Assembly (NCBI GenBank): GCA_910588125.1
Contig: CAJUPI010000002.1
Location: 65,406 to 129,405 of the forward strand
Source of the DNA: an uncultured Lachnospiraceae bacterium
Lineage (GTDB): Bacteria > Bacillota > Clostridia > Lachnospirales > Lachnospiraceae
Direction: 5' to 3'
Length of the DNA: 64,000 bases
Part shown: positions 41,508 through 49,494 of the stretch, piece after piece
Numbering within the stretch: position 1 is the first letter of the stretch
How the letters are laid out: the number at the start of each line of letters is the position of its first letter
Notes under the pieces: generated by a model
Databases searched by the model: none
What the model was told of the DNA's origin: nothing
What the model saw: only the letters and a program-made list of their open reading frames with translations
Position numbers and translations under genes: made by a program

Positions 41508-42962
41508 ATGAGTAATTCAGCACAAACGTCAGCAAGTAGCAGAATTCATGCACTGCTTGATGAGAACAGTTTTGTTGAAGTGGGTTCTTACATTACTGCA
41601 AGAGCAACCGATTTCAACATGGCTGACAAGGAAACTCCAGCAGATGGCGTGATTACCGGCTATGGGACCATCGAGGGAAGCCTTGTGTATGTGTACAGCC
41701 AGGATGCCGCTGTATTGGGTGGCTCCTTAGGCGAGATGCATGCCAAAAAGATTTCCAACATTTATTCCATGGCGATGAAGATGGGAGCGCCGGTGATCGG
41801 GCTGATTGACTGCGCGGGCCTGCGTCTTCAGGAGGCGACCGATGCTTTGAATGGTTTTGGCCAGATGTATTTAAGCCAGGCGATGGCATCCGGTGTGATT
41901 CCTCAGATTGCAGCAGTGTTCGGCATTTGCGGCGGCGGGATGGCCGTATCTTCAGCAATGGCGGATTTCATCTTTATGGAAGAAAAGAAAGCAAAGCTTT
42001 TTGTCAATTCTCCCAATGCCCTTGAGGGCAACCGCATAGAAAAATGCGATACTTCCAGTGCAGCGTTCCAGAGCGGAGACACCGGCCTGGTGGACTTTAC
42101 CGGCGATGAGGATGGGGTGTTAAATCAGATTCGTACCTTGATTTCGATTCTTCCTGCCAATAATGAGGATGACATGTCCTACAGCGAATGCAGCGATGAT
42201 TTAAACCGCATCTGTGCAGGACTGGAGAATTGCGCGGGGGCTACGGATATTGCGCTTACCCAGATTTCGGACAATGGGTTTTTCCTGGAAGTGAAGAAAG
42301 CTTATGATCCCTCTATGGTGACCGGTTTTATTCGTTTAAACGGCAGTACAGTCGGCTGTGTGGCAAACCGTACTGAGCTATATGGGGAGAATGGCGTCAA
42401 GGAAGAGGAGTATGAGGCGGTGCTCACCTCCCATGGTTGTGAAAAGGCGGAAAAATTTGTTTCCTTCTGCGACGCATTCAATATTCCGCTGCTGACGCTG
42501 GTGAATGTGAAGGGTTATAAAGCCAGTAAGTGCACGGAGCGCAAGATTGCCAAGAACGCGGGCCGTCTGACGTATGCTTTTGCCAATGCCAGCGTTCCGA
42601 AGGTCACTGTGATTGTGGGCGAGGCTTATGGCACGGCGTATCTGACGATGAACAGTAAATCCATTGGCGCAGATGTAGTCTATGCATGGCCGGCCGCTTC
42701 CATCGGCATGATGGATCCGACGGCAGCAGTAAAGATTATGTATGCGGACGAGCTGGCAAAGGCAGATGACAGTTTGTCTCTGATCAATGAGAAGGCGACT
42801 TTGTATCAGGAGCTGCAGTCCAGTGCGGCGGCAGCGGCCAGAAGAGGCTATGTGGATGACATTATTGAAGCCTGCGATACCAGAAAGCGCGTGATTGCTG
42901 CGTTTGAGATGCTGTTTACCAAGAGAGAGGATCGTCCGGACAGAAAACACGGAACGGTCTAG
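41508..42962 (+). CDS. Acyl-CoA carboxyltransferase subunit (methylmalonyl-CoA decarboxylase alpha / transcarboxylase 12S type)
   Basis: Crotonase-fold carboxyltransferase of 484 residues. Two ClpP/crotonase halves are visible: an N-terminal half with DGVITGYGTIEGSLVYVYSQD, GGSLGEMHAKKI and FGICGGGMAVSSAMADF, and a C-terminal half with NVKGYKASKCTERK, VGEAYGTAYLTMNSKS and VVYAWPAASIGMMD. It would transfer CO2 between an acyl-CoA and biotin on the carrier encoded two genes downstream. GGAGG sets ATG 41508. First gene of the five-gene cluster. Methylmalonyl-, propionyl- or glutaconyl-CoA specificity is not settled by sequence reading. Confidence 0.88.
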   Translation: MSNSAQTSASSRIHALLDENSFVEVGSYITARATDFNMADKETPADGVITGYGTIEGSLVYVYSQDAAVLGGSLGEMHAKKISNIYSMAMKMGAPVIGLIDCAGLRLQEATDALNGFGQMYLSQAMASGVIPQIAAVFGICGGGMAVSSAMADFIFMEEKKAKLFVNSPNALEGNRIEKCDTSSAAFQSGDTGLVDFTGDEDGVLNQIRTLISILPANNEDDMSYSECSDDLNRICAGLENCAGATDIALTQISDNGFFLEVKKAYDPSMVTGFIRLNGSTVGCVANRTELYGENGVKEEEYEAVLTSHGCEKAEKFVSFCDAFNIPLLTLVNVKGYKASKCTERKIAKNAGRLTYAFANASVPKVTVIVGEAYGTAYLTMNSKSIGADVVYAWPAASIGMMDPTAAVKIMYADELAKADDSLSLINEKATLYQELQSSAAAAARRGYVDDIIEACDTRKRVIAAFEMLFTKREDRPDRKHGTV

Positions 42963-42979
42963 AATGAGGTGACGTGTAT

Positions 42980-43747
42980 ATGAAACAGAATATAAAACGA
43001 TTATGGTTGATGGTATGCATGGTGTTCTGCCTGTTTGCGCTGTCCGCATGTTCGGCGGCGGAGGATTCCGGACAGGCCCTGGATGCGGAGCTTTCCGAGG
43101 GATTGTGTTCTGTTACAGAGGGAATCCTTGAACTTTGTACGGAGCTTTCAGCAGAGGAGCTTGAGGAGGCAGAGGCGTCTGCGCTCAAACAGAAGGATAA
43201 CGTGACGGCAGGCCTTTTCACGGCTTGGAAGGGCGTGAGAGATGAGGCCGGTGATTTTGTGGAGATCCTTTCCAGCCAGGCAGTTATCACGGAAGACGGT
43301 GATTATGAGTGTGTGGTGACGGCTAATTTTGCCCAGCGCAAGGTTGAGTTCAAGGCATTTTATGAAGACGGGGCACAGGGCATGCCGGTTCCCACATCTT
43401 TTTCCTTCACGCCTGAGTATACCGTTGGTGAGAAGCTGGCAAAGGCAGGAATGAATACGGCGATGGGCATGGGAACCGTATTCCTGGTACTGATTTTTAT
43501 CTCTCTGATCATCAGCTGCTTTAAGTTCATCAATGCATTTGAAAACAAGACAAAGGCTCCGGCCCCGGCGGTTGTGGCGGCCCCGGCTCCCGTTCCGGCG
43601 GCTGTACAAGAGGAAGAGCTGGTCGATGATTTGGAGCTGGTGGCAGTGATAACAGCGGCAATTGCCGCATTTGATAATACTTCGGCGGATAGTCTGGTGG
43701 TGCGTTCCATCAAACGTGCGCCGGGAGCCAAGTGGAAAAGAGCATAA
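42980..43747 (+). CDS. OadG-type small membrane subunit with secreted N-terminal domain
   Basis: Protein of 255 residues. An N-terminal signal with a lipobox-like LSAC (about residues 5-24) precedes an extracytoplasmic domain (about 25-150) of unknown fold. A single membrane helix of the OadG type follows (GMGTVFLVLIFISLIISCFKF), then a Pro/Ala-rich cytoplasmic linker (APAPAVVAAPAPVPAA) and a C-terminal conserved tail. Classical OadG gamma subunits are much shorter and consist of helix plus tail, so the extra outside domain is an elaboration. It would anchor the carboxyltransferase and carrier to the beta subunit. Confidence 0.8.
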   Translation: MKQNIKRLWLMVCMVFCLFALSACSAAEDSGQALDAELSEGLCSVTEGILELCTELSAEELEEAEASALKQKDNVTAGLFTAWKGVRDEAGDFVEILSSQAVITEDGDYECVVTANFAQRKVEFKAFYEDGAQGMPVPTSFSFTPEYTVGEKLAKAGMNTAMGMGTVFLVLIFISLIISCFKFINAFENKTKAPAPAVVAAPAPVPAAVQEEELVDDLELVAVITAAIAAFDNTSADSLVVRSIKRAPGAKWKRA

Positions 43748-43779
43748 ACTATAAAAGAATTAGTAGGAGGATTCGGATC

Positions 43780-44151
43780 ATGAAGAATTATACAATTACA
43801 GTCAATGGTAATGTTTATGAAGTAACCGTAGAAGAAGGCGCCTCCACCGGAACTCCGGTAGCAGCAGCCCCGAAGGCAGCGCCAAAAGCGGCTCCCAAAG
43901 CAGCCCCGAAGGCGGCAGCTCCTGCCGGAGCCCAGGGTGCAGTAGCGGTAACAGCTCCTATGCCGGGTAAGATTCTGGCAGTGAAGGCCAGCAACGGACA
44001 GGCCGTAAAGAAGGGGGATGTCATCATGGTTCTGGAGGCCATGAAGATGGAGAATGATATCGTAGCTCCGCAAGACGGCACGATTGCCAGCATCAATGCG
44101 GCTGTCGGCGATTCCGTAGAGCCGGGTGCAACCCTTGCCACCATGAATTAA
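43780..44151 (+). CDS. Biotin carboxyl carrier protein of the decarboxylase
   Basis: Biotin carrier of 123 residues. A short beta segment (MKNYTITVNGNVYEVTVEEG) is followed by a repetitive Pro-Lys-Ala-Ala linker (about 30-47). The biotinyl domain then starts at TAPMPGKILAV, with Lys89 in the invariant EAMKMEN. AGGAGG precedes ATG 43780. It carries CO2 from the carboxyltransferases to the sodium pump. The linker repeats are low-complexity and may vary between strains. Confidence 0.95.
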   Translation: MKNYTITVNGNVYEVTVEEGASTGTPVAAAPKAAPKAAPKAAPKAAAPAGAQGAVAVTAPMPGKILAVKASNGQAVKKGDVIMVLEAMKMENDIVAPQDGTIASINAAVGDSVEPGATLATMN

Positions 44152-44222
44152 TCTGCTGAACAAGGTGACATTTCAGAACTCGGAAGTGTTACAAATAAAA
44201 GTTCCACTATGGAGGGATAAAA

Positions 44223-45371
44223 ATGGATTATATTGCAACGACAATGTCTAATCTTCTTCAGCAGACAGCATTTTGCAACCTTACTTTCGGCAATTTTCTG
44301 ATGATCGGCGTGGCTCTGGTATTTTTGATGCTGGCGATCAAATATGGATTTGAACCGCTACTGCTGGTTCCGATTGCCTTTGGTATGCTGTTGGTCAATA
44401 TCTATCCGGATATTATGGCACGGCCTGAAGATATGTCTAATGGTGTAGGCGGACTGCTTCACTATTTCTTCCTGCTGGATGAATGGAGTATCCTGCCGTC
44501 TTTGATTTTCATGGGTGTGGGTGCAATGACGGATTTTGGTCCGCTGATTGCAAATCCCAAAAGCTTTTTGCTGGGCGCAGCGGCTCAGTTTGGCATTTAT
44601 GCCGCTTACTTTATGGCGATTTTTATGGGCTTTAATGACAAGGCGGCCGCCGCTATTTCCATTATCGGCGGCGCGGACGGCCCGACATCTATTTTCCTGG
44701 CCGGTAAATTGGGCCAAACAGAGTTTATGGGGCCGATTGCGGTGGCGGCGTATTCTTATATGGCTCTGGTGCCGATCATTCAGCCTCCGATCATGAAGCT
44801 GATGACCTCTGAAAAAGAGCGCAAGATCAAGATGGAGCAGCTTCGTCCGGTATCCAAGCTGGAGAAGATTCTGTTCCCCATTATTGTTACCATCGTGGTA
44901 TGTCTGATTCTGCCGACCACGGCTCCACTGGTTGGTATGCTGATGCTGGGCAATCTGTTCCGCGAGTCTGGCGTGGTAAAACAGCTGCAGGAGACTGCCA
45001 GCAACGCTTTGATGTATATTGTAGTAATCCTGCTGGGGACTTCGGTAGGGGCCAGTACCAGTGCAGAGGCGTTTTTGAAGGTGACAACGCTGCAGATTGT
45101 GGCTCTGGGACTGATCGCTTTTGCTTTCGGTACAGCTGCCGGCGTGTTCTTTGGAAAGATTATGTGTAAGCTTACCGGCGGGAAAGTGAACCCGCTGATT
45201 GGCTCTGCCGGGGTATCGGCAGTGCCGATGGCAGCACGTGTGTCTCAGAAGGTGGGTGCAGAGGCAGATCCGACCAATTTCCTGCTGATGCACGCCATGG
45301 GTCCGAACGTGGCCGGCGTTATCGGTACAGCAGTAGCTGCCGGTACGTTTATGGCAATTTTTGGCGTGTAA
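44223..45371 (+). CDS. oadB: Sodium-ion-translocating decarboxylase beta subunit
   Basis: Membrane subunit of 382 residues that decarboxylates carboxybiotin and exports sodium. Multiple hydrophobic helices; the signature IIGGADGPTSIFLAGKLG carries the essential Asp. GSAGVSAVPMAARVSQKVG and NFLLMHAMGPNVAGVIG near the C-terminus are strongly conserved in OadB/MmdB/GcdB. Within the family length. It makes the whole cluster an energy-conserving sodium pump. Confidence 0.96.
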   Translation: MDYIATTMSNLLQQTAFCNLTFGNFLMIGVALVFLMLAIKYGFEPLLLVPIAFGMLLVNIYPDIMARPEDMSNGVGGLLHYFFLLDEWSILPSLIFMGVGAMTDFGPLIANPKSFLLGAAAQFGIYAAYFMAIFMGFNDKAAAAISIIGGADGPTSIFLAGKLGQTEFMGPIAVAAYSYMALVPIIQPPIMKLMTSEKERKIKMEQLRPVSKLEKILFPIIVTIVVCLILPTTAPLVGMLMLGNLFRESGVVKQLQETASNALMYIVVILLGTSVGASTSAEAFLKVTTLQIVALGLIAFAFGTAAGVFFGKIMCKLTGGKVNPLIGSAGVSAVPMAARVSQKVGAEADPTNFLLMHAMGPNVAGVIGTAVAAGTFMAIFGV

Positions 45372-45416
45372 TATTATTTGGGGATTCCTGTTGATAATGA
45401 TTAGGAGGTAAATAAA

Positions 45417-46826
45417 ATGGCAATAGAGAAAAAGCCGGTTAAGATCGTGGAGACTGTCCTCCGTGACGCGCACCAGTCCTTAATCGCAACCAGAATGAGT
45501 ACCGAACAGATGCTGCCCATCATTGACAAGATGGATCAGATCGGTTATTATGCCGTAGAGTGTTGGGGCGGGGCAACCTTTGACGCATCTCTTCGTTTTC
45601 TGAAGGAGGATCCGTGGGAGCGCTTGAGAAAGCTGAAAGCAGGTTTTAAGAATACCAAGCTTCAGATGCTGTTTCGCGGCCAGAATATTCTGGGATACAA
45701 TCACTATGCAGATGACGTGGTAGAATATTTTGTACAAAAGTCTGTGGCCAATGGTATAGATATCATCCGTATTTTTGACTGCCTTAATGATCTGCGCAAT
45801 CTCCAGACGGCAGTTACGGCTGCAAACAGAGAAAAGGCTCATGCACAGATTGCACTTTGCTACACTCTGGGTGATGCCTATACGATGGATTACTGGAAGG
45901 ACATCGCCAAGAGAATCGAGGATATGGGGGCGGATTCCATCTGTATCAAGGATATGGCAGGCCTTTTGACTCCTTATGCGGCCCAGGAGCTGGTGACAGC
46001 GTTGAAAGAGTCCACGGCTTTGCCGATTGATTTGCATACGCACTATACCTCAGGTGTGGCTTCCATGACTTACTTAAAGGCTGTAGAGTCCGGCTGTGAC
46101 ATTATAGATACAGCTATGTCTCCGTTAGCACTGGGAACGAGCCAGCCGGCTACGGAAGTGATGGTGGAGACCTTCCGCGGTACACCATACGACACAGGGC
46201 TGGATCAGACAAAGTTAGCGGAAATCGCTGATTACTTTACCCCGATTCGGGAGGAAGTGTTAAAGAGCGGCCTTTTGAACCCGAAGGTACTGGGCGTTAA
46301 TATTAAGACTCTGCAGTATCAGGTTCCGGGCGGCATGCTCTCCAACCTGGTATCTCAGTTAAAAGAGGCCGGTAAAGAAGATAAATACCGCGAGGTGTTA
46401 GAGGAGATCCCCCGCGTGAGAAAAGATTTCGGCGAGCCGCCGTTAGTGACTCCTTCTTCCCAGATCGTAGGTACGCAGGCTGTGATGAATGTCATTGCTG
46501 GTGAGCGCTATAAGTTAGTACCCAAAGAGTCTAAGAAAATTATGCTGGGAGAGTTTGGACAGACTGTAAAGCCGTTTAACCCGGAGGTACAGAAGAAGAT
46601 TATCGGCGAGGAAACCCCGATCACATGCCGGCCGGCAGATTTGATTCCGCCGCAGCTGCCTCAGTTCGAGAAAGAATGCGCCCGCTGGAAACAGCAGGAT
46701 GAAGATGTGCTCTCTTATGCGTTGTTCCCGAAGGTAGCAGAAGAGTTTTTCAAGTATCGGGAGGCACAGCAGACGAAGGTAGATGCAGCAGTGGCAGATA
46801 CGGAGAATAAGGCGTATCCGGTTTAA
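45417..46826 (+). CDS. oadA: Oxaloacetate decarboxylase alpha / pyruvate carboxylase B carboxyltransferase (no biotin domain)
   Basis: HMGL-like TIM-barrel carboxyltransferase of 469 residues (transcarboxylase 5S type). Signatures: ETVLRDAHQSLIATRM at the start, WGGATFDASLRFL, SICIKDMAGLLTP with the carboxylated lysine, and the metal site DLHTHYTSG. A conserved carrier-interaction region follows (PGGMLSNL, VTPSSQIVGTQAV). It ends before where OadA/PycB normally carries a biotinyl domain, so it must use the separate carrier. Substrate pair is pyruvate/oxaloacetate. With the acyl-CoA carboxyltransferase in the same cluster, it could complete a transcarboxylase. Confidence 0.92.
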   Translation: MAIEKKPVKIVETVLRDAHQSLIATRMSTEQMLPIIDKMDQIGYYAVECWGGATFDASLRFLKEDPWERLRKLKAGFKNTKLQMLFRGQNILGYNHYADDVVEYFVQKSVANGIDIIRIFDCLNDLRNLQTAVTAANREKAHAQIALCYTLGDAYTMDYWKDIAKRIEDMGADSICIKDMAGLLTPYAAQELVTALKESTALPIDLHTHYTSGVASMTYLKAVESGCDIIDTAMSPLALGTSQPATEVMVETFRGTPYDTGLDQTKLAEIADYFTPIREEVLKSGLLNPKVLGVNIKTLQYQVPGGMLSNLVSQLKEAGKEDKYREVLEEIPRVRKDFGEPPLVTPSSQIVGTQAVMNVIAGERYKLVPKESKKIMLGEFGQTVKPFNPEVQKKIIGEETPITCRPADLIPPQLPQFEKECARWKQQDEDVLSYALFPKVAEEFFKYREAQQTKVDAAVADTENKAYPV

Positions 46827-46868
46827 AAGCGGGAGCCGTTGATTGGTTGTACACAAAAGTATAAAGAG

Positions 46869-46908
46869 GGCAGGATCTGCGAATGTGTGGATCCTGTCGC
46901 TTTTTATT
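46869..46908 (+). terminator. Rho-independent terminator of the decarboxylase cluster
   Basis: GGCAGGATC (46869-46877) pairs with GATCCTGTC (46890-46898), 12-nt loop, followed by a T run. Begins 43 bp after the last stop codon. Confidence 0.88.
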
Positions 46909-47010
46909 TCCGCGGGCAATGAGTCAAGGTGCCGTGCTTGCGACGTGAAGCTAGTCCTTTAGGGCATGGGTATTTGACTATTTGTATGGGGAGGTGCGGC
47001 AAAAAGGTAC
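46909..47010 (+). other. Intergenic segment with AGTCAA/TTTGACT inverted ends
   Basis: Between the terminator and the first giant palindrome. AGTCAA at about 46921 and TTTGACT at about 46973 are inverted and bracket roughly 45 bp with partial complementarity (GGTGCCGTGC against GGGCATGGG). No open frame of note. May be a degraded repeat. Confidence 0.35.
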
Positions 47011-47253
47011 GCCCTGGAGGAAGGCGCGGGACGGCGGCCTGACTGTCAGAAAATTTTTCCGGTTTCGGGATTAAAAAGCCCTAAAAGTTCTGAATTTTGC
47101 TAAGTGCGAAACGAAAAGGCCCAAACTCGCTTCGCTCAGACAGTGTGCATTTTCGTTTCAACGCAAAATACAGAACCTTAAGGGCTTCTAAATCCCTGCA
47201 CATGTCAAAATTTTCTGACAGTCAGGCCGCCGTCCTGCGCCTTCCTCCAGGGC
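47011..47253. repeat. Giant palindromic element, copy 1 (243 bp)
   Basis: Outer arms of 47 bp at 47011-47057 and 47207-47253 are complementary at 46 positions; the exception is a G opposite T, which still pairs as G-U in RNA. The 149-bp core between them is also self-complementary: AAGCCCTAAAAGTTCTG near 47077 pairs with CAGAACCTTAAGGGCTT near 47171. The loop region holds CTCGCTTCGCTCAGACAGTG. On the minus strand the core aligns with the core of copy 2 over nearly its full length, while the outer arms are unrelated. No protein is encoded. It forms the left boundary of a two-gene cassette. Confidence 0.9.
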
Positions 47254-47358
47254 TGAGTTTAGATGAATTGATAAAGTTATCTGCCGTTTACAGGCATTAT
47301 AAACAATACAGATGGGTAAAAAATTTAACCATAAATTAACAATAAGTAGGAGGAACTT

Positions 47359-47991
47359 ATGAACCAAAAAGAAAGAATGTTAAACGCTCTGCCTTATAAG
47401 GCATGGCTTGATGGCTTGGAAGAAGAACGGGAAGCTTGCAAACAGCTAATTTATAAATTTAATCTTTTGCCACCGAAAGAGAGGATGCAGATTCCCAAAC
47501 TGCTGAGAAAACTGCTGGGAAAAACAGGGGAAATAGTTTGGATTGAGCCGCCATTTCATTGCGATTATGGGTGGAATATTGAAGTCGGCAATAACTTTTT
47601 TGCCAATTACAACCTCATGATTCTTGATGTAGGAAAAGTCACAATCGGGGAAAATGCACAAATCGCACCTAATGTATCTATTTACACGGCAGGACACCCA
47701 ATACACCCAGACAGCCGTAATTCGGGCTATGAATACGGAATACCTGTCACGATTGGTGATAATGTATGGATAGGAGGTAACGCCGTCATACTCCCGGGAG
47801 TGACGATTGGAAACAATGTCGTGATTGGCGCAGGAAGTATTGTGGCAAAAGATATTCCCGACAACATGATCGTGGCAGGTAATCCTTGCAGGATTATCCG
47901 TGAAATAACGGAAGAGGATAGAATTTACTATTTCAAAAAAAGAAAGTTTGATACAGAATCGTGGAGTGATATGGAGGAAAACAGAACATGA
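47359..47991 (+). CDS. Maltose/galactoside O-acetyltransferase family (LacA/Maa-like)
   Basis: Left-handed parallel beta-helix acetyltransferase of 210 residues using acetyl-CoA. N-terminal Mac domain (ERMLNALPYKAW to about 60), then hexapeptide repeats: NIEVGNNFFANYN, VTIGENAQIAPNVSIYTAGHP (catalytic His), GDNVWIGGNAVILPGVTIGNN. A C-terminal tail of about 25 extra residues follows. Codon use is AT-richer than the flanking operons. AGGAGG precedes the ATG. Its stop overlaps the next start. Acceptor sugar or antibiotic unknown; the context between two palindromes suggests acquisition. Confidence 0.9.
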   Translation: MNQKERMLNALPYKAWLDGLEEEREACKQLIYKFNLLPPKERMQIPKLLRKLLGKTGEIVWIEPPFHCDYGWNIEVGNNFFANYNLMILDVGKVTIGENAQIAPNVSIYTAGHPIHPDSRNSGYEYGIPVTIGDNVWIGGNAVILPGVTIGNNVVIGAGSIVAKDIPDNMIVAGNPCRIIREITEEDRIYYFKKRKFDTESWSDMEENRT

Positions 47992-48371
47992 AGATGGAAC
48001 ATATTGCAATGTATGTAAATGATTTAGAACGGGCAAAAGACTTTTTTGTGTACTATTTCCATGCAACAGCGGGAGAAAGGTATCATAACCAAAAAACGGG
48101 TTTCCAGTCTTATTTTCTTTCTTTTCAGGGAGAATGCAGGTTGGAGATCATGAACAAACCGGAAATGGCAAATATAGAAAAGCCGTTTGTGCGTACCGGG
48201 TATGCACATATTGCTTTTTCTGTAGGAACAAAGGAGGCAGTCAATGCGCTGACAGAACAATTAAGAAGAGATGGTTATCGCATAATTAGCAATCCACGGA
48301 CAACAGGGGACGGATATTATGAGAGCTGTCTGATTGATTTTGAAGATAATCAAATTGAAATAACAATTTAA
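47988..48371 (+). CDS. VOC (glyoxalase/bleomycin-resistance fold) family protein
   Basis: Protein of 127 residues with two beta-alpha-beta-beta-beta modules. MEHIAMYVNDLERAKDFFVYYF begins the first; TGYAHIAFSVGTKEAVNALTEQL begins the second; YYESCLIDFEDNQIEITI supplies the final strand with the metal Glu. Candidate metal ligands are the His near residue 5, Glu in CRLEIM, the His in YAHIAF and the last Glu. Coupled to the acetyltransferase by ATGA. Lyase, thiol-transferase or resistance role cannot be chosen. Same AT-rich composition as its partner. Confidence 0.88.
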   Translation: MKMEHIAMYVNDLERAKDFFVYYFHATAGERYHNQKTGFQSYFLSFQGECRLEIMNKPEMANIEKPFVRTGYAHIAFSVGTKEAVNALTEQLRRDGYRIISNPRTTGDGYYESCLIDFEDNQIEITI

Positions 48372-48458
48372 CAGTGAAGAAAGTTATGATCATGAATGGA
48401 AAGCTGTTTGCCGATAAATGTGAATATCCTTATTTATGTTAGGAATTTACAATAACCA

Positions 48459-48741
48459 GCCAGGAAGGGAGAAGTAGGGACGAGGGCAGGGGCAGCGCCG
48501 GGAACGAGCAGGGGCGGAACCGTTTGCATTTGCAGGGATTTTAGGAATTCTTAAGCTTCCATAATTTTGCTTTGAAACGAAAATGCACACTGTCTGAGCG
48601 AAACGGGTTTGGGCATTTTCATTTCGCTTTTGGCAAAATATGGAGGCTTTAGGATTCCTTAATCCCGAAACAGCAAACGGTTCCGCCCCTGCCCGTTCCC
48701 GGCGCTGCCCCTGCCCTCGTCTCTACTTCTCCCTTCTTGGC
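48459..48741. repeat. Giant palindromic element, copy 2 (283 bp)
   Basis: Outer arms of 69 bp at 48459-48527 and 48673-48741 are complementary at 66 positions. Two of the three exceptions are G opposite T (G-U capable) and one is A opposite C. The 145-bp core continues the palindrome: GGAATTCTTAAGCTTCCATA near 48544 pairs with TATGGAGGCTTTAGGATTCC near 48640. Blocks shared with copy 1 include GCAGGGATTT, GAAACGAAAATGCACACTG, TCTGAGCGAA, GTTTGGGC and TTAATCCCGAAAC. The outer arms and inner stem have different sequences but keep pairing. Right boundary of the cassette. Confidence 0.9.
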
Positions 48742-48789
48742 GTATCTCTCAATATCAAGGCAGTTTAACAGAGAAACCCTCCGAAAAGC

Positions 48790-48819
48790 TTGTCAAGGAA
48801 AAAGAAGATATGATATACT
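48790..48819 (+). promoter_or_regulatory. Sigma-A promoter of the nicotinamidase-like/PPTase genes
   Basis: TTGTCA, 18-bp spacer, TATACT, about 88 bp before the chosen start codon and 48 bp after the second palindrome. Confidence 0.6.
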
Positions 48820-48906
48820 TTAGAACATGGACAATTACCAGGAGAAACAATGGAGAGCCAGCAGAAATATTATAAATATTATCAGGAAAGGATGAGGGTG
48901 CAAATT

Positions 48907-49494
48907 ATGGAACGATATCTGGTTGTGATTGACATGCAGAAGGACTTTATTGACGGAGCATTGGGAAGTGAAATGGCTCAGGCGATTGTGCCGGCAGTAG
49001 TAAAAAAGATCCAGGAGTATAAACCGGAAAGGGTTTATGCTACCAGGGACACCCATTTTGAAAACTATCTGGAAACTTTGGAAGGAAAAAAGCTGCCGAT
49101 AGTACACTGTATAAAGGGCAGTGAAGGGTGGCAGATCCATCCGGAGATAAAAGCAGCGATGCCAAAGGCAAAGATTTTTGATAAATATACCTTTGGCTCT
49201 GAAGAGCTGGCTAAAGAGCTGTATCAGCGAAGTTTAAGCGGAGAGCTGGAGATAGAACTAGCCGGTTTATGTACGGATATCTGCGTGGTAAGCAATGCGC
49301 TCCTGCTTCGTGCAAAGCTTCCGGGTACTGTGATACGGGTGGATCCGAAATGTTGCGCCGGAGTAACGGAGGAGACTCATAACGCAGCACTGGAGACGAT
49401 GCGGATGTGCCAGATCGATATTTTGACCGAGGATGGGTGCACCGGTGAGGAAGAAGGAGCGGCAGAGACGATGTCGGCAGAAGACAAGAAATGA
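48907..49494 (+). CDS. Cysteine hydrolase of the isochorismatase/nicotinamidase family
   Basis: Hydrolase of 195 residues. Catalytic triad elements: Asp in LVVIDMQKDFIDGALG, a Lys after the DKYTFGS loop, and the nucleophilic Cys in LAGLCTDICVVSNAL. This last motif is close to the GLCTDYCV of nicotinamidases, so NAD salvage (nicotinamide to nicotinate) is the leading guess. The start at 48907 is supported by family N-terminus and GAGGGTG upstream; the longer frame from 48850 adds an unconserved Tyr-rich stretch. Its stop overlaps the start of the PPTase gene. Confidence 0.85.
   Translation: MERYLVVIDMQKDFIDGALGSEMAQAIVPAVVKKIQEYKPERVYATRDTHFENYLETLEGKKLPIVHCIKGSEGWQIHPEIKAAMPKAKIFDKYTFGSEELAKELYQRSLSGELEIELAGLCTDICVVSNALLLRAKLPGTVIRVDPKCCAGVTEETHNAALETMRMCQIDILTEDGCTGEEEGAAETMSAEDKK

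Noticed and set aside
47097..47339. Open frame of 80 codons across palindrome copy 1
   Set aside because: It runs through the palindrome's loop and right arm, has no ribosome binding site, and its translation is Arg/Ser-rich without family likeness; the DNA symmetry explains the sequence.
47011..48741. Insertion sequence or composite transposon
   Set aside because: No transposase and no target duplication could be recognised, and the palindromes have different outer arms, unlike IS ends.
47011..48741. Integron attC sites
   Set aside because: The cassette-between-palindromes layout is reminiscent, but the elements are longer than attC sites, the shared part is the core rather than the ends, and no integrase is in the window.
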